64,000 nucleotides of DNA from Bacteroidaceae bacterium (GTDB taxonomy: Bacteria; Bacteroidota; Bacteroidia; Bacteroidales; Bacteroidaceae): contig JAFWAX010000070.1 in the NCBI GenBank assembly GCA_017507385.1, positions 1 to 64,000 on the forward strand. Direction: 5' to 3'. The notes beneath the pieces are model-generated. The model did not search any database and was not told the DNA's origin. It saw only the letters and a list, made by a program, of their open reading frames with translations. Below, piece by piece: positions 35,619 to 44,266 of this stretch. A program made the position numbers and the translations under genes. Positions within the stretch are counted from its first letter, which is position 1; each line of letters opens with the position of its first letter.

Positions 35619-35660
35619 AGAAAAGCCATGTCGGAATGTTTCGGCATGGCTTTTCTATTT
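35619..35660 (+). terminator. Intrinsic terminator after the DUF4859-like gene
   Basis: 12-bp arms (35619-35630 and 35645-35656) and a T-rich right side. Confidence 0.8.
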
Positions 35661-35722
35661 GAAGTTCAACCAGCTTTTCTGGTCATTCGCAAACCCAAGA
35701 ACGCATTAAAAACAGCCATCCT

Positions 35723-35789
35723 ATCGGTGTGCCCCACAACGGAAAGTCGGTGTGCCCCACTCCGACTTCCCGTTGTGGGGCACACCGAT
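35723..35789. repeat. Palindromic element, family A, copy 2
   Basis: Perfect 20-bp arms (35723-35742 and 35770-35789). The 27-base centre forms its own hairpin (AAGTCGG/CCGACTT) around the shared TGTGCCCCAC core. It lies between a terminator and the ZIP promoter. Confidence 0.88.
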
Positions 35790-35860
35790 TAAGGAGTAAT
35801 AGAACAAGCTTCTCCACTGTTGCCATCACCCTTAATCGAAGAAAAAAGAAATCGGTTTAC

Positions 35861-35891
35861 TTTGCCATGTTCACACAAATCCTTACCTTTG
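35861..35891 (+). promoter_or_regulatory. Promoter of the ZIP transporter gene
   Basis: TTTG at 35861-35864, a spacer of exactly 19 bases and TACCTTTG at 35884-35891. This puts the start at 35925. Confidence 0.85.
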
Positions 35892-35924
35892 TCCGGAGAA
35901 ACTGACAAACCCAACAACAACGAC

Positions 35925-36677
35925 ATGACACAGATTTGGCTCAGCGCAGCAGGACTATGCGGCGCAACATTGATAGGAAGCGCTATTGGATTTGCAATCA
36001 AAGAATTGCCACACAAATGGAATGACATTGTCATGGGCTTCTGTGCAGGCGTGATGCTGGCTGCATCCATATTAGGCCTCATACTTCCAGCCACAGAGCA
36101 AGCAGGAAGTCACCAATGGTGGCTGATTGCTATCGGAGTTTTAGGCGGAGCCTTATTCCTCAACCTGCTCGATTTCGCAACGCCTCACTTGCATCACCTC
36201 ACCGGGCTTGAACCAGAGAAACACAATCACAATTCGTCCATCAACCGCATCATGCTGTTTGTCATGGCAATAGCCCTGCACAAGCTGCCAGAAGGAATTG
36301 CCGCAGGAGTGGGTTTCAATGCAGCTGATGTGACAGACGCATGGACGGTCACAATTGGCATATCCCTGCAAAATGTCCCGGAAGGAATGGTTGTCATTTC
36401 ACCACTCTTGCTGGCTGGCGTCAGCAAAATGCGCACTTTCATGATTTCTTTGGCCATAGCACTCATCGAAATTGTTGGAGTATGGTTCGGGTATGCTGTC
36501 GGCGGCCTTTCCACGGCCCTTCTTCCCTCCATGCTGGCATTTGCAGGAGGAGCCATGCTATATGTGGTGAGTGACGAGATGATTCCCGAAACACATGCAC
36601 ATGGCTACCAAAAGCAAGCTACTTACGCATTGCTTATAGGCTTTCTGACACTCATGTTCATCGAGGGACAACTCTGA
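35925..36677 (+). CDS. ZIP family divalent metal transporter
   Basis: Inner-membrane protein importing Zn2+ or related metal ions. The 250 residues give about eight helices. The conserved helix-4 segment HKLPEGIAAGVGF and the helix-5 segment SLQNVPEGMVV hold the binuclear metal site of this family. A His-rich loop (HLHHLTGLEPEKHNHN) lies between helices 3 and 4. An upstream in-frame ATG (35820) is excluded because the consensus promoter falls between it and 35925. A family A repeat lies just upstream. Confidence 0.93.
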   Translation: MTQIWLSAAGLCGATLIGSAIGFAIKELPHKWNDIVMGFCAGVMLAASILGLILPATEQAGSHQWWLIAIGVLGGALFLNLLDFATPHLHHLTGLEPEKHNHNSSINRIMLFVMAIALHKLPEGIAAGVGFNAADVTDAWTVTIGISLQNVPEGMVVISPLLLAGVSKMRTFMISLAIALIEIVGVWFGYAVGGLSTALLPSMLAFAGGAMLYVVSDEMIPETHAHGYQKQATYALLIGFLTLMFIEGQL

Positions 36678-36705
36678 GAAAATTTATTGACAGAAATAGC
36701 TCCCG

Positions 36706-38979
36706 TCATTCTCTATTCATATCAGCAATGACCAGCTTGATTTCTGCGTATGAATAGTCGTTAGGCAGCAAGTTCTTCACCTCGCTCAATGAATAAGCCT
36801 TGTCAAACGACTTGACAATACCGCGAATGATTTTCTGGTGCTGCACACTCACCAGTTCATCCACTTGCAGCTCGCCTTGTCCAACAAAATAGGCAAGGTG
36901 ATTCTCCACTGTACCAATCGTAAGCGAACGCTCTTCAGCTATCTCCTTGACAGTCTTTCCTTCTCTGAACATTTTGAAAGTCAATCCTTTCGTATCTACT
37001 TTTTCCTTCTTCGGCTTTTCCACCTTCTCCTTTTTCACTTTCTTCACCTTCACCTTTTCATCCTCCACTTTCACCTCATCAAGTGCTGCCTTAGCTTTGG
37101 CTGAAAGAAATTCGCGGATAGAAAAGCCATCGTCTCTCAACCGAGAGAAAACACCCACTTTCAGTTTGAAGGAAAGCATAAAAGCATCAAGTGCATTATT
37201 ATATTGTGTATGCACCTGCTTATTGTTGATAACCAGTTTGGTGCGGGGAATTATCGAATCGAACAATTCATGCAACTTCGCATCAAAATATTCCATTGCA
37301 GCTTTCAGACGCTCTTGCAATTTCTCATCACGGGCAAATGATGCCCCACTCTGCTGCATCAGCATCGCATACTGCCGCTGAAACCTCTGCGACACTTCCA
37401 GCACTTCTGTATCAACCTTAGGCAACACTTCTTGCAGCGCAGACAACAAAGTTTGCGCCGAAGCATACAGATGTTCATTCACCACTCTCAGCAAGTACTC
37501 CGCATCCTTTTTGAAGACCTGAAAATCAAACAGTTCATTCAACAATGCGAAATAGTATTCATACATCATCTGCGGCAGTTTACCCTCTGTATGCTGCGCT
37601 TCCAGCAGTTCTCTGTCAATGTAAGCATTCACGGACGCATCTGTAATGACCGACCCAGGCGACAGCGGGCGCGCCAGCACCATTCCCTCCAGCGTGCGGC
37701 ATCGGCTCAATGCCACATAGACCTGCCCATGTGTAAATGAATCCGTAATGTCCAGAACTGCATGATTGAACGTTAAGCCCTGACTCTTATGCACCGTTAT
37801 CGCCCATGCCAACCGAAGGGGATACTGCCTGAAGGTTCCATCCACTTCCTCACGAATCTCTTTCGTCTCATTGTCAATCACATACTTCGTATTCTCCCAT
37901 ATCAACTGAGGTACATATATGGTTCTATTATCTTCTTTACAATGTACCACAATCAATCGTTCATCAGCATCGTCATCCCACGCAAATCCTTTCACCACAC
38001 CAATCTTTCCATTATAATATTCCTTGCCCGGATTCGGGTCGTTCTTGATGAACATCACCTGCGCTCCCTCCTTCACCACCAGGCGTTCATCGGCAGGATA
38101 GCTGCTTTCTGGAAAGTTTCGGCGCACCTCAGCCATAAACGTCATTTCTTTCGATGGCAATGCCGCCAATTGCTGCTCATTGTATGTCTGCGCCATGCGG
38201 TTATGCGTTGTCAGACGTATCCAGTCTTCATTCTCCGAAGGCACAAAGTCTGGCACATAACGCGCATTCAATCTCTGAAAAACGGATGTGTCAGCCCGAT
38301 TCGCACGAATTTTTCCCAATATGTCTATGAATGCCGCATCTTGCTGCCTATAGATATGCTTCAGTTCAATGGTCACATACTGAATCTGTTGCAAAGCCTT
38401 GCTCCCAAAGAAAAATGGCGTTTCATAATATGGTGCCAGCAACGACCATTCACGCTCCTGAGCCACAGGCGCCAACTGCTGCAAATCGCCTATCAACAGC
38501 AACTGCACTCCTCCAAACGGCTTGCTTCGGTCTCTGTATTTCCGAAGTTCTTGATCCACTGCATCCAGCACATCACACCGTACCATCGAAATCTCATCTA
38601 TCACCAGCAAATCCAATGTTTTGATGAGATTCTTCTTCTCCTTGCTCATCCGATAGTACGACTTTTTCTCTCCCTGCACCATTCCTGGCACCATCGGGCC
38701 AAAAGAGAGCTGAAAAAAAGAATGAATAGTTTGACCTTGCGCATTGATGGCAGCCACACCCGTCGGAGCCAGCACAACCATACGTTTGGGAATGCGCTCT
38801 CTCAATGTACGCAAAAACGTAGTTTTTCCCGTCCCGGCCTTTCCTGTCAAAAAGACCGACACATTTGTACTCGTCACAAACTGCCACGCTAAATTCATCT
38901 CACGATTATGCACTTCCTGACTTTCTGATGCCTGCAGCGAAAAGACGTCTTCCATCGATGTTATATCAAAATAATCCAT
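36706..38979 (-). CDS. PIF1/RecD-like helicase with C-terminal winged-helix region
   Basis: 757-residue superfamily 1B helicase. The N-terminal motor holds Walker A GKAGTGKTTFL, Walker B VIDEISMV and the late motif AITVHKSQGLTF, characteristic of PIF1/RecD2. A central helical part (about 430-610) follows. The lysine-rich stretch KVEDEKVKVKKVKKEKVEK leads to a helix-turn-helix domain (SLTIGTVENHLAYF), like the HTH appended to some RecQ proteins. The -7 element at 38993-39000 places the start at 38979; a start at 38988 would fall at the transcription start. Helicase class is firm; the cellular job is unknown. Confidence 0.9.
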   Translation of the reverse strand: MDYFDITSMEDVFSLQASESQEVHNREMNLAWQFVTSTNVSVFLTGKAGTGKTTFLRTLRERIPKRMVVLAPTGVAAINAQGQTIHSFFQLSFGPMVPGMVQGEKKSYYRMSKEKKNLIKTLDLLVIDEISMVRCDVLDAVDQELRKYRDRSKPFGGVQLLLIGDLQQLAPVAQEREWSLLAPYYETPFFFGSKALQQIQYVTIELKHIYRQQDAAFIDILGKIRANRADTSVFQRLNARYVPDFVPSENEDWIRLTTHNRMAQTYNEQQLAALPSKEMTFMAEVRRNFPESSYPADERLVVKEGAQVMFIKNDPNPGKEYYNGKIGVVKGFAWDDDADERLIVVHCKEDNRTIYVPQLIWENTKYVIDNETKEIREEVDGTFRQYPLRLAWAITVHKSQGLTFNHAVLDITDSFTHGQVYVALSRCRTLEGMVLARPLSPGSVITDASVNAYIDRELLEAQHTEGKLPQMMYEYYFALLNELFDFQVFKKDAEYLLRVVNEHLYASAQTLLSALQEVLPKVDTEVLEVSQRFQRQYAMLMQQSGASFARDEKLQERLKAAMEYFDAKLHELFDSIIPRTKLVINNKQVHTQYNNALDAFMLSFKLKVGVFSRLRDDGFSIREFLSAKAKAALDEVKVEDEKVKVKKVKKEKVEKPKKEKVDTKGLTFKMFREGKTVKEIAEERSLTIGTVENHLAYFVGQGELQVDELVSVQHQKIIRGIVKSFDKAYSLSEVKNLLPNDYSYAEIKLVIADMNRE

Positions 38980-38992
38980 TACTTTCATCCTG

Positions 38993-39000
38993 CAAAGTAA
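38993..39000 (-). promoter_or_regulatory. -7 element of the helicase promoter
   Basis: TTACTTTG followed by C on the minus strand, one base off the TAnnTTTG consensus. Its position decides the helicase start. Confidence 0.5.
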
Positions 39001-39083
39001 CATAATATTTGTAAAAAAAACAACTAACATTTAATCTTTCGGCAACCTTTTTCATCTAAAGAGAGAATAACATCAACAAAGAC

Positions 39084-40724
39084 ATGAAGAAAAACATTTC
39101 CATCGCATGTGCATTCGCCTTCTGCTGCGCTTGCCATGCACAAGACATCACCATTCGCTACAACAACTCGGAAGCGACAGTCACTCCACAGCATCTCGAC
39201 AGCATCAGCGTTGTGACCGACGGTGCACACGTCAACATGCTGAGCCTCTACAAAGAGAAAACACTCCACCTGCACTTATCGGGAACAAGCAAAGACGGGC
39301 AGCTCATTCTCAAGAGCAACGCCCCCGTAAAGATAACCCTCGACCGACTCGACCTGACCAGCCAAGAAGGCGCACCCCTATGGCTCAGAAACAAGAATGA
39401 GGTAGAAATTGTTGCAGCCGAAGGAACTGAAAACACCCTCACCATTGCAGCCTGTAACGACACCGCCAACCACAAGTCTGCCGTCATTTGGGCAAAAGGA
39501 GACGTGAAGTTTTCAGGCAAAGGAACCCTCAACGTCCTTGCCACAGGAGACGGCTGCAAAGGCATACGCAGCAAAGAAAACATTACCATAGAAGACCTCA
39601 CGATGAATGTCACTACAACCGGCAACAATTTGGGCGAAAAAGAGAATCCTTTTGGAGGAGGTTTTCCCATGGGCGGATTCGGAAGTCCGGATGAAGACAG
39701 GCCGCATGAAAACAGGGAAAGACACGCTGAAAGGAATGACAGCACACGACGCAGAGGATTCGGAGGAGGAGGTTTCCCCATGGGCGGCATGCCACAGTTC
39801 AATCCCGACAACATGTCTGAAGAGGAAAAAGCACGCATGGAAAAAATGCGCCAGAACTTTGAAGAAATGATGCAGAACGGAGGATTCCCTATGGGAGGCG
39901 GCGAAGGAGGATTTCCCATGGGAGGCTTCGGAGGATTCCCCATGGGAGGTTTCGGAGGCGGATTCCCCATGGGAGGAGAAGGCGAAGGAGGCGGCATGGC
40001 CTTCATGAAACGCAAATACAAAGGCACGACCAAAGGCATCAAATCAGACAAAAAAATCATCGTGAATAGCGGAACGCTCACCGTTTCGACCTCATCACCC
40101 GGAGCAGAAGGAATCGAAGGGAAAGAAGGTGTCATCCTCAATGCAGGAAACATCACCGTTACAGCCGTCGATGATGCAATCAACGCCAACGCACGCATCG
40201 AACTCAACGGAGCCAATGTCATCGCTCGAAGCACAACCAATGACGCAATCGATGCCAACCTCGTTGACCTCTTCTCTGGCGGATTCGGAGGATTCTTTGG
40301 AGGAGGAGGCCAGCAGAACAACGACCCCGCCATCATCATCACCGGAGGAACGGTTTATGCGTGGAGCCAACGAGGCATGCCTGAAGAAGGACTCGATTGC
40401 GACTTCTCGCCCATCGAGATTTCCGGAGGGAAAATATTCTCCGTTGGAGCAGGAATGGGCGACATGCCCTCCGTGCCCACCCAACAGACAGCCGCACAGC
40501 CCACAGCCCTGCTCATCGGCATCGACATCACAGAAAACCAACCCATTCAGCTTTACGACAAACAGGGAAAACTCATCCATTCCATCACCGTTCCGTTCTC
40601 CCTGAGAAGAAGCTCCAGCATCATCACCCATCCCCAATTCAAACTCGGGGAGACCTACACGGCAAAGACCACGAACTACACAAAGACCTTCACCCTGAAT
40701 GAAAACTTCATCATCGTCAGATAA
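39084..40724 (+). CDS. Secreted carbohydrate-binding-type protein with FPMGG repeats
   Basis: 546-residue exported protein with a signal peptide (about 1-19, HAQ). Both flanks of the centre show the repetitive parallel beta-helix pattern of the Cthe_2159-type carbohydrate-binding family: KGIRSKENITIEDL, KGIKSDKKIIVNSGTLTV and DDAINANARIELNG. Between them (about 190-305) lies a Gly/Phe/Met/Pro-rich insert with six FPMGG copies and an acidic helix (MSEEEKARMEKMRQNFEEMM). A second Gly-rich stretch (FSGGFGGFFGGGG) interrupts the next beta-helix segment. Known family members bind pectin-like acidic polysaccharide; the insert is unusual. A short C-terminal domain resembles a sorting tail. Confidence 0.82.
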   Translation: MKKNISIACAFAFCCACHAQDITIRYNNSEATVTPQHLDSISVVTDGAHVNMLSLYKEKTLHLHLSGTSKDGQLILKSNAPVKITLDRLDLTSQEGAPLWLRNKNEVEIVAAEGTENTLTIAACNDTANHKSAVIWAKGDVKFSGKGTLNVLATGDGCKGIRSKENITIEDLTMNVTTTGNNLGEKENPFGGGFPMGGFGSPDEDRPHENRERHAERNDSTRRRGFGGGGFPMGGMPQFNPDNMSEEEKARMEKMRQNFEEMMQNGGFPMGGGEGGFPMGGFGGFPMGGFGGGFPMGGEGEGGGMAFMKRKYKGTTKGIKSDKKIIVNSGTLTVSTSSPGAEGIEGKEGVILNAGNITVTAVDDAINANARIELNGANVIARSTTNDAIDANLVDLFSGGFGGFFGGGGQQNNDPAIIITGGTVYAWSQRGMPEEGLDCDFSPIEISGGKIFSVGAGMGDMPSVPTQQTAAQPTALLIGIDITENQPIQLYDKQGKLIHSITVPFSLRRSSSIITHPQFKLGETYTAKTTNYTKTFTLNENFIIVR

Positions 40725-41078
40725 AACATTCCACCCGAACGCACACAAAAAGACCGCCCCCATCACCCTGCAAGGCAGCCCCTTTTATACGTTGCCAAAA
40801 CTTTGCGGTCAAGAAGTCAAGCCCTGTGTCACATCAGCCCTTTCTGTCATGGCCTGCCCACCTCAAGCATCCGCTCAACTGCTCAACTGCCGACTGCTCA
40901 ACTTCCGAAACTTGATTTGGGGAGTTAGAGGAAGTTGGAGGACAATACATAGCATAACATTCGTCTTTTATCTTCCTCTATCTTCCTCTAACTCCTTCTA
41001 ACTCCTTCCGTTGTCCGTTGTCTGTTGTCTGTTGTCTGTTGTCAAGCCAACTTCCAACCTCCTTACAAAATTTTTCCC
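40725..41078. other. Repeat-rich region upstream of the GH30 gene
   Basis: No gene seen. Notable are 14-bp inverted arms (40921-40934 and 40982-40995), four 10-bp units (40971-41010: TCTTCCTCTA twice, then ACTCCTTCTA and ACTCCTTCCG) and almost five GTTGTCY units (41010-41043). The last ends 36 bases before the -7 element of the GH30 promoter. Confidence 0.7.
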
Positions 41079-41086
41079 TATCTTTG
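41079..41086 (+). promoter_or_regulatory. -7 element of the GH30 promoter
   Basis: TATCTTTG followed by C, 33 bases before the ATG at 41119. The -33 region is weak. Confidence 0.6.
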
Positions 41087-41118
41087 CAGCATCATCAACC
41101 CTTAAACCACCAAAACCA

Positions 41119-42636
41119 ATGAAGAAAATACTATTATGGGCAATAGGAGCATTATGCGCCATGACACCCAAAGCACAGCCCGTCACAGTTTATACCACAA
41201 CCGAGAATCATACATGGCAACAATCAAAAGCCACACTCAGCAACAAGGCAGAAAGCAAGGAAATCGCCACAGTTGACGGTACAGAACAAGGAATACCATT
41301 CCGCGCATGGGGCACAACATTCAACGAACTCGATTGGGACGCATTCAATTTGCTATCGCGCAATGAGCAAGACGAAGTGATGTACAACCTTTTCTCGCCA
41401 GAGGGAGACCTGAAGTTCACCCATGGAAGGGTGTCGATGAACGCCAACGACTATGCCCGCAGCTGGTATAGCTGCAGCGATGTTCCTGGCGATTTTGAAC
41501 TCCGATATTTCAATATTGAACGAGACAAACAAAACATCATCCCTCTAGCACGCGCCGCACAGAAGTATTGTCCAAGCCTGCAGCTTTTCATGAGCCCTTG
41601 GAGCCCACCAGCATGGATGAAAATCAACCATGACTATCCGGTCTCTCCCAATCAATACAACAAAATGGACCAGCGGCAAGCGTACCTGCTCTACATGCAG
41701 AAAGATGCCAACGGACAGGATGCACAGTATGATGCTGACGAAATGAAGCTGCTGGGCGACCGAAACGGTGTGTTTCCCCGCCGTCTTGCCACACAGGATT
41801 TCTTCATCCAAGACCCTCGCTACCTGCAATGCTATGCCGAGATGTTCTGTAAATTCATCGACCTCTATGCCCAGCAAGGGCTGCCCATCACAAAAGTCAT
41901 GTATCAGAATGAGGCATACTCTTACACCCCCTACCCCGGATGCGCTTGGACAGCCGAAGGAACGCTGCGCTTCAACAACGAGTACTTGGCGCCAACACTT
42001 GCCAAACATCATCCCAACGTAGAGCTATGGATTGGCACCTTCAACACCAACCGACTGGATTACGTGGAAAAAATACTCGACGACAAGACACTGCAAGCCA
42101 ACATCAAAGGCGTCGGAACACAATGGGAATGCCGCAACAACCTGCCACAGCTGCGCCAGCGCTATCCCAACCTGCGCTTCATGCAGTCAGAGAGCGAATG
42201 CGGCAACGGCGCCATGGACTGGGCAGCAGGCGAACACACCTTCCTCCTACTGTCCGACAACCTCGGATGCGGATGCGATGAATACTACAACTGGAACTTC
42301 ATCCTGCAGGACAACGGCACCTCCACATGGGGATGGACACAAAATGCCCTCATCCAAGTAGACAGCAAGACACGTACCATGCGCTACACCCCCGAGTACT
42401 ACGCCTACAAGCACTTCAGCCACTTCATCAGCCCCGGCACAGAAATGATAGCGTATGCAGGACGTGAATACAGCCACACCCCCATCGTAGTCTTCAAACA
42501 GCAAAAGCGCATCATAGTCACAGCAGGCAACTTCACCGATACATCTTCACAACTGAGTGTGAAAATAAAAGGGAAATACCTCAACATCCACACAAAGCCA
42601 CATTCATTCAATACGTATGTGATTGGGGGAAAATGA
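41119..42636 (+). CDS. Glycoside hydrolase family 30 enzyme (exported)
   Basis: 505-residue secreted hydrolase of the GH30 (beta-glucosidase, glucuronoxylanase, fucosidase) family. A signal peptide covers about 1-18. The N-terminal segment FRAWGTTFNELDWDAFNLLS and FSPEGDLKFTHGRVSMNANDYA match the (beta/alpha)8 barrel entry. The acid/base glutamate is Glu265 in YQNEAYS, and the nucleophile is in MQSESECG (Glu358 or Glu360). SPWSPPAWMK is also typical. The closing beta-sandwich is present. A start at 41011 is excluded by the promoter at 41079. Substrate is not readable. The gene follows a carbohydrate-binding-type protein and may act on the same glycan. Confidence 0.92.
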   Translation: MKKILLWAIGALCAMTPKAQPVTVYTTTENHTWQQSKATLSNKAESKEIATVDGTEQGIPFRAWGTTFNELDWDAFNLLSRNEQDEVMYNLFSPEGDLKFTHGRVSMNANDYARSWYSCSDVPGDFELRYFNIERDKQNIIPLARAAQKYCPSLQLFMSPWSPPAWMKINHDYPVSPNQYNKMDQRQAYLLYMQKDANGQDAQYDADEMKLLGDRNGVFPRRLATQDFFIQDPRYLQCYAEMFCKFIDLYAQQGLPITKVMYQNEAYSYTPYPGCAWTAEGTLRFNNEYLAPTLAKHHPNVELWIGTFNTNRLDYVEKILDDKTLQANIKGVGTQWECRNNLPQLRQRYPNLRFMQSESECGNGAMDWAAGEHTFLLLSDNLGCGCDEYYNWNFILQDNGTSTWGWTQNALIQVDSKTRTMRYTPEYYAYKHFSHFISPGTEMIAYAGREYSHTPIVVFKQQKRIIVTAGNFTDTSSQLSVKIKGKYLNIHTKPHSFNTYVIGGK

Positions 42637-42694
42637 CGACGTAAGTTCAGAGAATCCACGTTGCCGACTAAAGAAACATAAACGAACAATAAAC

Positions 42695-42757
42695 CGTACC
42701 CCTCGGGTCCGCCATGCCGTACCCGAGGGGTACGATGTGTCGGACCCGAGGAGTACG
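42695..42757. repeat. Palindromic element, family C, copy 2
   Basis: 14-bp arms (42695-42708 and 42721-42734), then a third unit CGGACCCGAGGAGTACG (42741-42757). It lies between the convergent GH30 and PatB genes. The 20 bases upstream resemble those before copy 3 (AACGAA, spacer, AAACCG), so homology may reach beyond the palindrome. Confidence 0.85.
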
Positions 42758-42860
42758 ATTTTCACAGAAAAAAGAAACAACTCCTTTAAAACACGCTTCC
42801 AACATTTTTTATACAACGTGAATCCGCCGAATTCACACGACACAAAAACTTCAGGGCGGC

Positions 42861-44057
42861 TTAAGCCAACAGGGTCTGCACAGCAGCTTCAAGCCTCGCC
42901 AATGCTTCCGCCAACACGCAACGTTGTGTTCCGGCGTTCAATCGCATGAATCCCTCGCCGCCTGGGCCAAATGTGCTGCCTTCGTTCAGTGCCACACCAA
43001 CCTTATGTACAAAAAAATCATTGAGTTGACAACTTGTCAAGCCCAGATCGCGACAATCGAGCCAAACCAGATAGGAAGCTTGAGGACGGACTGGCTTCAC
43101 CTGCGGAATATGTGTCTTGCAATATTCCAAGAGATAACTCACATTACTTTCCACGTATGCGAGCATCTGCTTGCGCCATTCTTCGCCCTGCTGCAAGGCA
43201 GCCATTGTTGCGAGAGGCGCAAACATATTGGGCGCATTCAATTCATTAGCTTCCAGCCAACCAAAAAATTTTTCACGAAGCTGAACATTGGGGATGATGC
43301 ACCACGAGCTGACCACCCCAGCCATATTGAACGTTTTTGTAGGCGCCCCAAACGTGATGCTCACCTCTGCAGCCTCACTGCTCACTGAAGCAAATGGAAC
43401 ATGCTTGCATCCCCACAAAGCCATGTCGCAATGTATCTCATCGCTGATGACAATAAGACCATGAGACTTGGCAAACTGCGCCAACCTGCGCAATGTGTCT
43501 CTGCTCCACACGATACCTGCTGGATTATGAGGATTTGCCAGCACCAGCAAGCGGCACTTCGAGTCGCACACCTGTTCCAAATTCTCAAAGTCCATCTCAT
43601 AGCTCACTACATTTCCCTGCTCGTCAAGCACTTCCTTCAGCGGATTCCACACGACACCCCTTCCATTCCAACCTGGAACAAGATGAAAAGGATGATAAAT
43701 GGGCGGCTGAACTATGACTTTCTCATCCTTGCCCACAAAAACATTAACAACCATTCCTATAGCTTTGACAATGCCCGGCACGTATGTCATCCATTCCTCG
43801 CTGACTTTCCATTGGTGATGCTCCCATATCCAGCGGCTCACCACCTTCCAGTAACCCTTGGGCATCACCGTGTAGCCCAAAATCGGATGTTCCAGCCTTT
43901 CTTTGATAGCATTCACGACAAACGGAGGAGTTGCCCAATCCATGTCGGCCACCCAAAGCGGCAGCAAGTCCTCCTTTCCAAACATTTCCCCTAAGGCTTC
44001 ATGCTTCAAGTCGCCTGTTCCTCGCCGGTCAATTGGCTTGTCAAAATTATATGTCAT
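42861..44057 (-). CDS. PatB/MalY-family cystathionine beta-lyase
   Basis: 398-residue fold-type I PLP enzyme. The cofactor lysine lies in FGAPTKTFNMAG, preceded by SDEIHCDMALWGCKHVPF, characteristic of PatB/MalY. The start YNFDKPIDRRGTGDLKHEALGE matches the family's N-terminus. It would split cystathionine to homocysteine, the step after MetA in methionine synthesis, although MalY proteins can have regulatory side roles. It is convergent with GH30 and separated from it by a family C palindrome. Confidence 0.9.
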   Translation of the reverse strand: MTYNFDKPIDRRGTGDLKHEALGEMFGKEDLLPLWVADMDWATPPFVVNAIKERLEHPILGYTVMPKGYWKVVSRWIWEHHQWKVSEEWMTYVPGIVKAIGMVVNVFVGKDEKVIVQPPIYHPFHLVPGWNGRGVVWNPLKEVLDEQGNVVSYEMDFENLEQVCDSKCRLLVLANPHNPAGIVWSRDTLRRLAQFAKSHGLIVISDEIHCDMALWGCKHVPFASVSSEAAEVSITFGAPTKTFNMAGVVSSWCIIPNVQLREKFFGWLEANELNAPNMFAPLATMAALQQGEEWRKQMLAYVESNVSYLLEYCKTHIPQVKPVRPQASYLVWLDCRDLGLTSCQLNDFFVHKVGVALNEGSTFGPGGEGFMRLNAGTQRCVLAEALARLEAAVQTLLA

Positions 44058-44233
44058 AACTGATAAAGTTGCAAGTTACAAGTTTGTAAATTATCGGTTT
44101 GGGAGATGAGGGACATCCCACACCGCCAACTCAAGTACTTGCAAAGAAACAGATTTTTCATGAAATACCCAACAAAATCATCTTCTTGCAACAATAAATA
44201 AGCAAGAATCCAAAAGATTGAATACATTTTCCT

Positions 44234-44241
44234 TAAATTTG
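44234..44241 (+). promoter_or_regulatory. -7 element before the DUF819 gene
   Basis: TAAATTTG followed by C, 26 bases before the ATG. No clear -33 partner at normal spacing. Confidence 0.55.
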
Positions 44242-44266
44242 CAATTCAATATTTCACGAAAACATC

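Noticed and set aside
37789-38892. 367-codon frame opposite the helicase gene
   Set aside because: Antisense of the helicase motor domain; no motif or promoter.
39248-40342. 364-codon minus-strand frame
   Set aside because: Antisense of the FPMGG-repeat protein; open only because of the Gly-rich codons.
44114-44125. 12-base match to the family A core (CCCACACCGCCA)
   Set aside because: No inverted partner nearby, so it is probably chance or a worn fragment.
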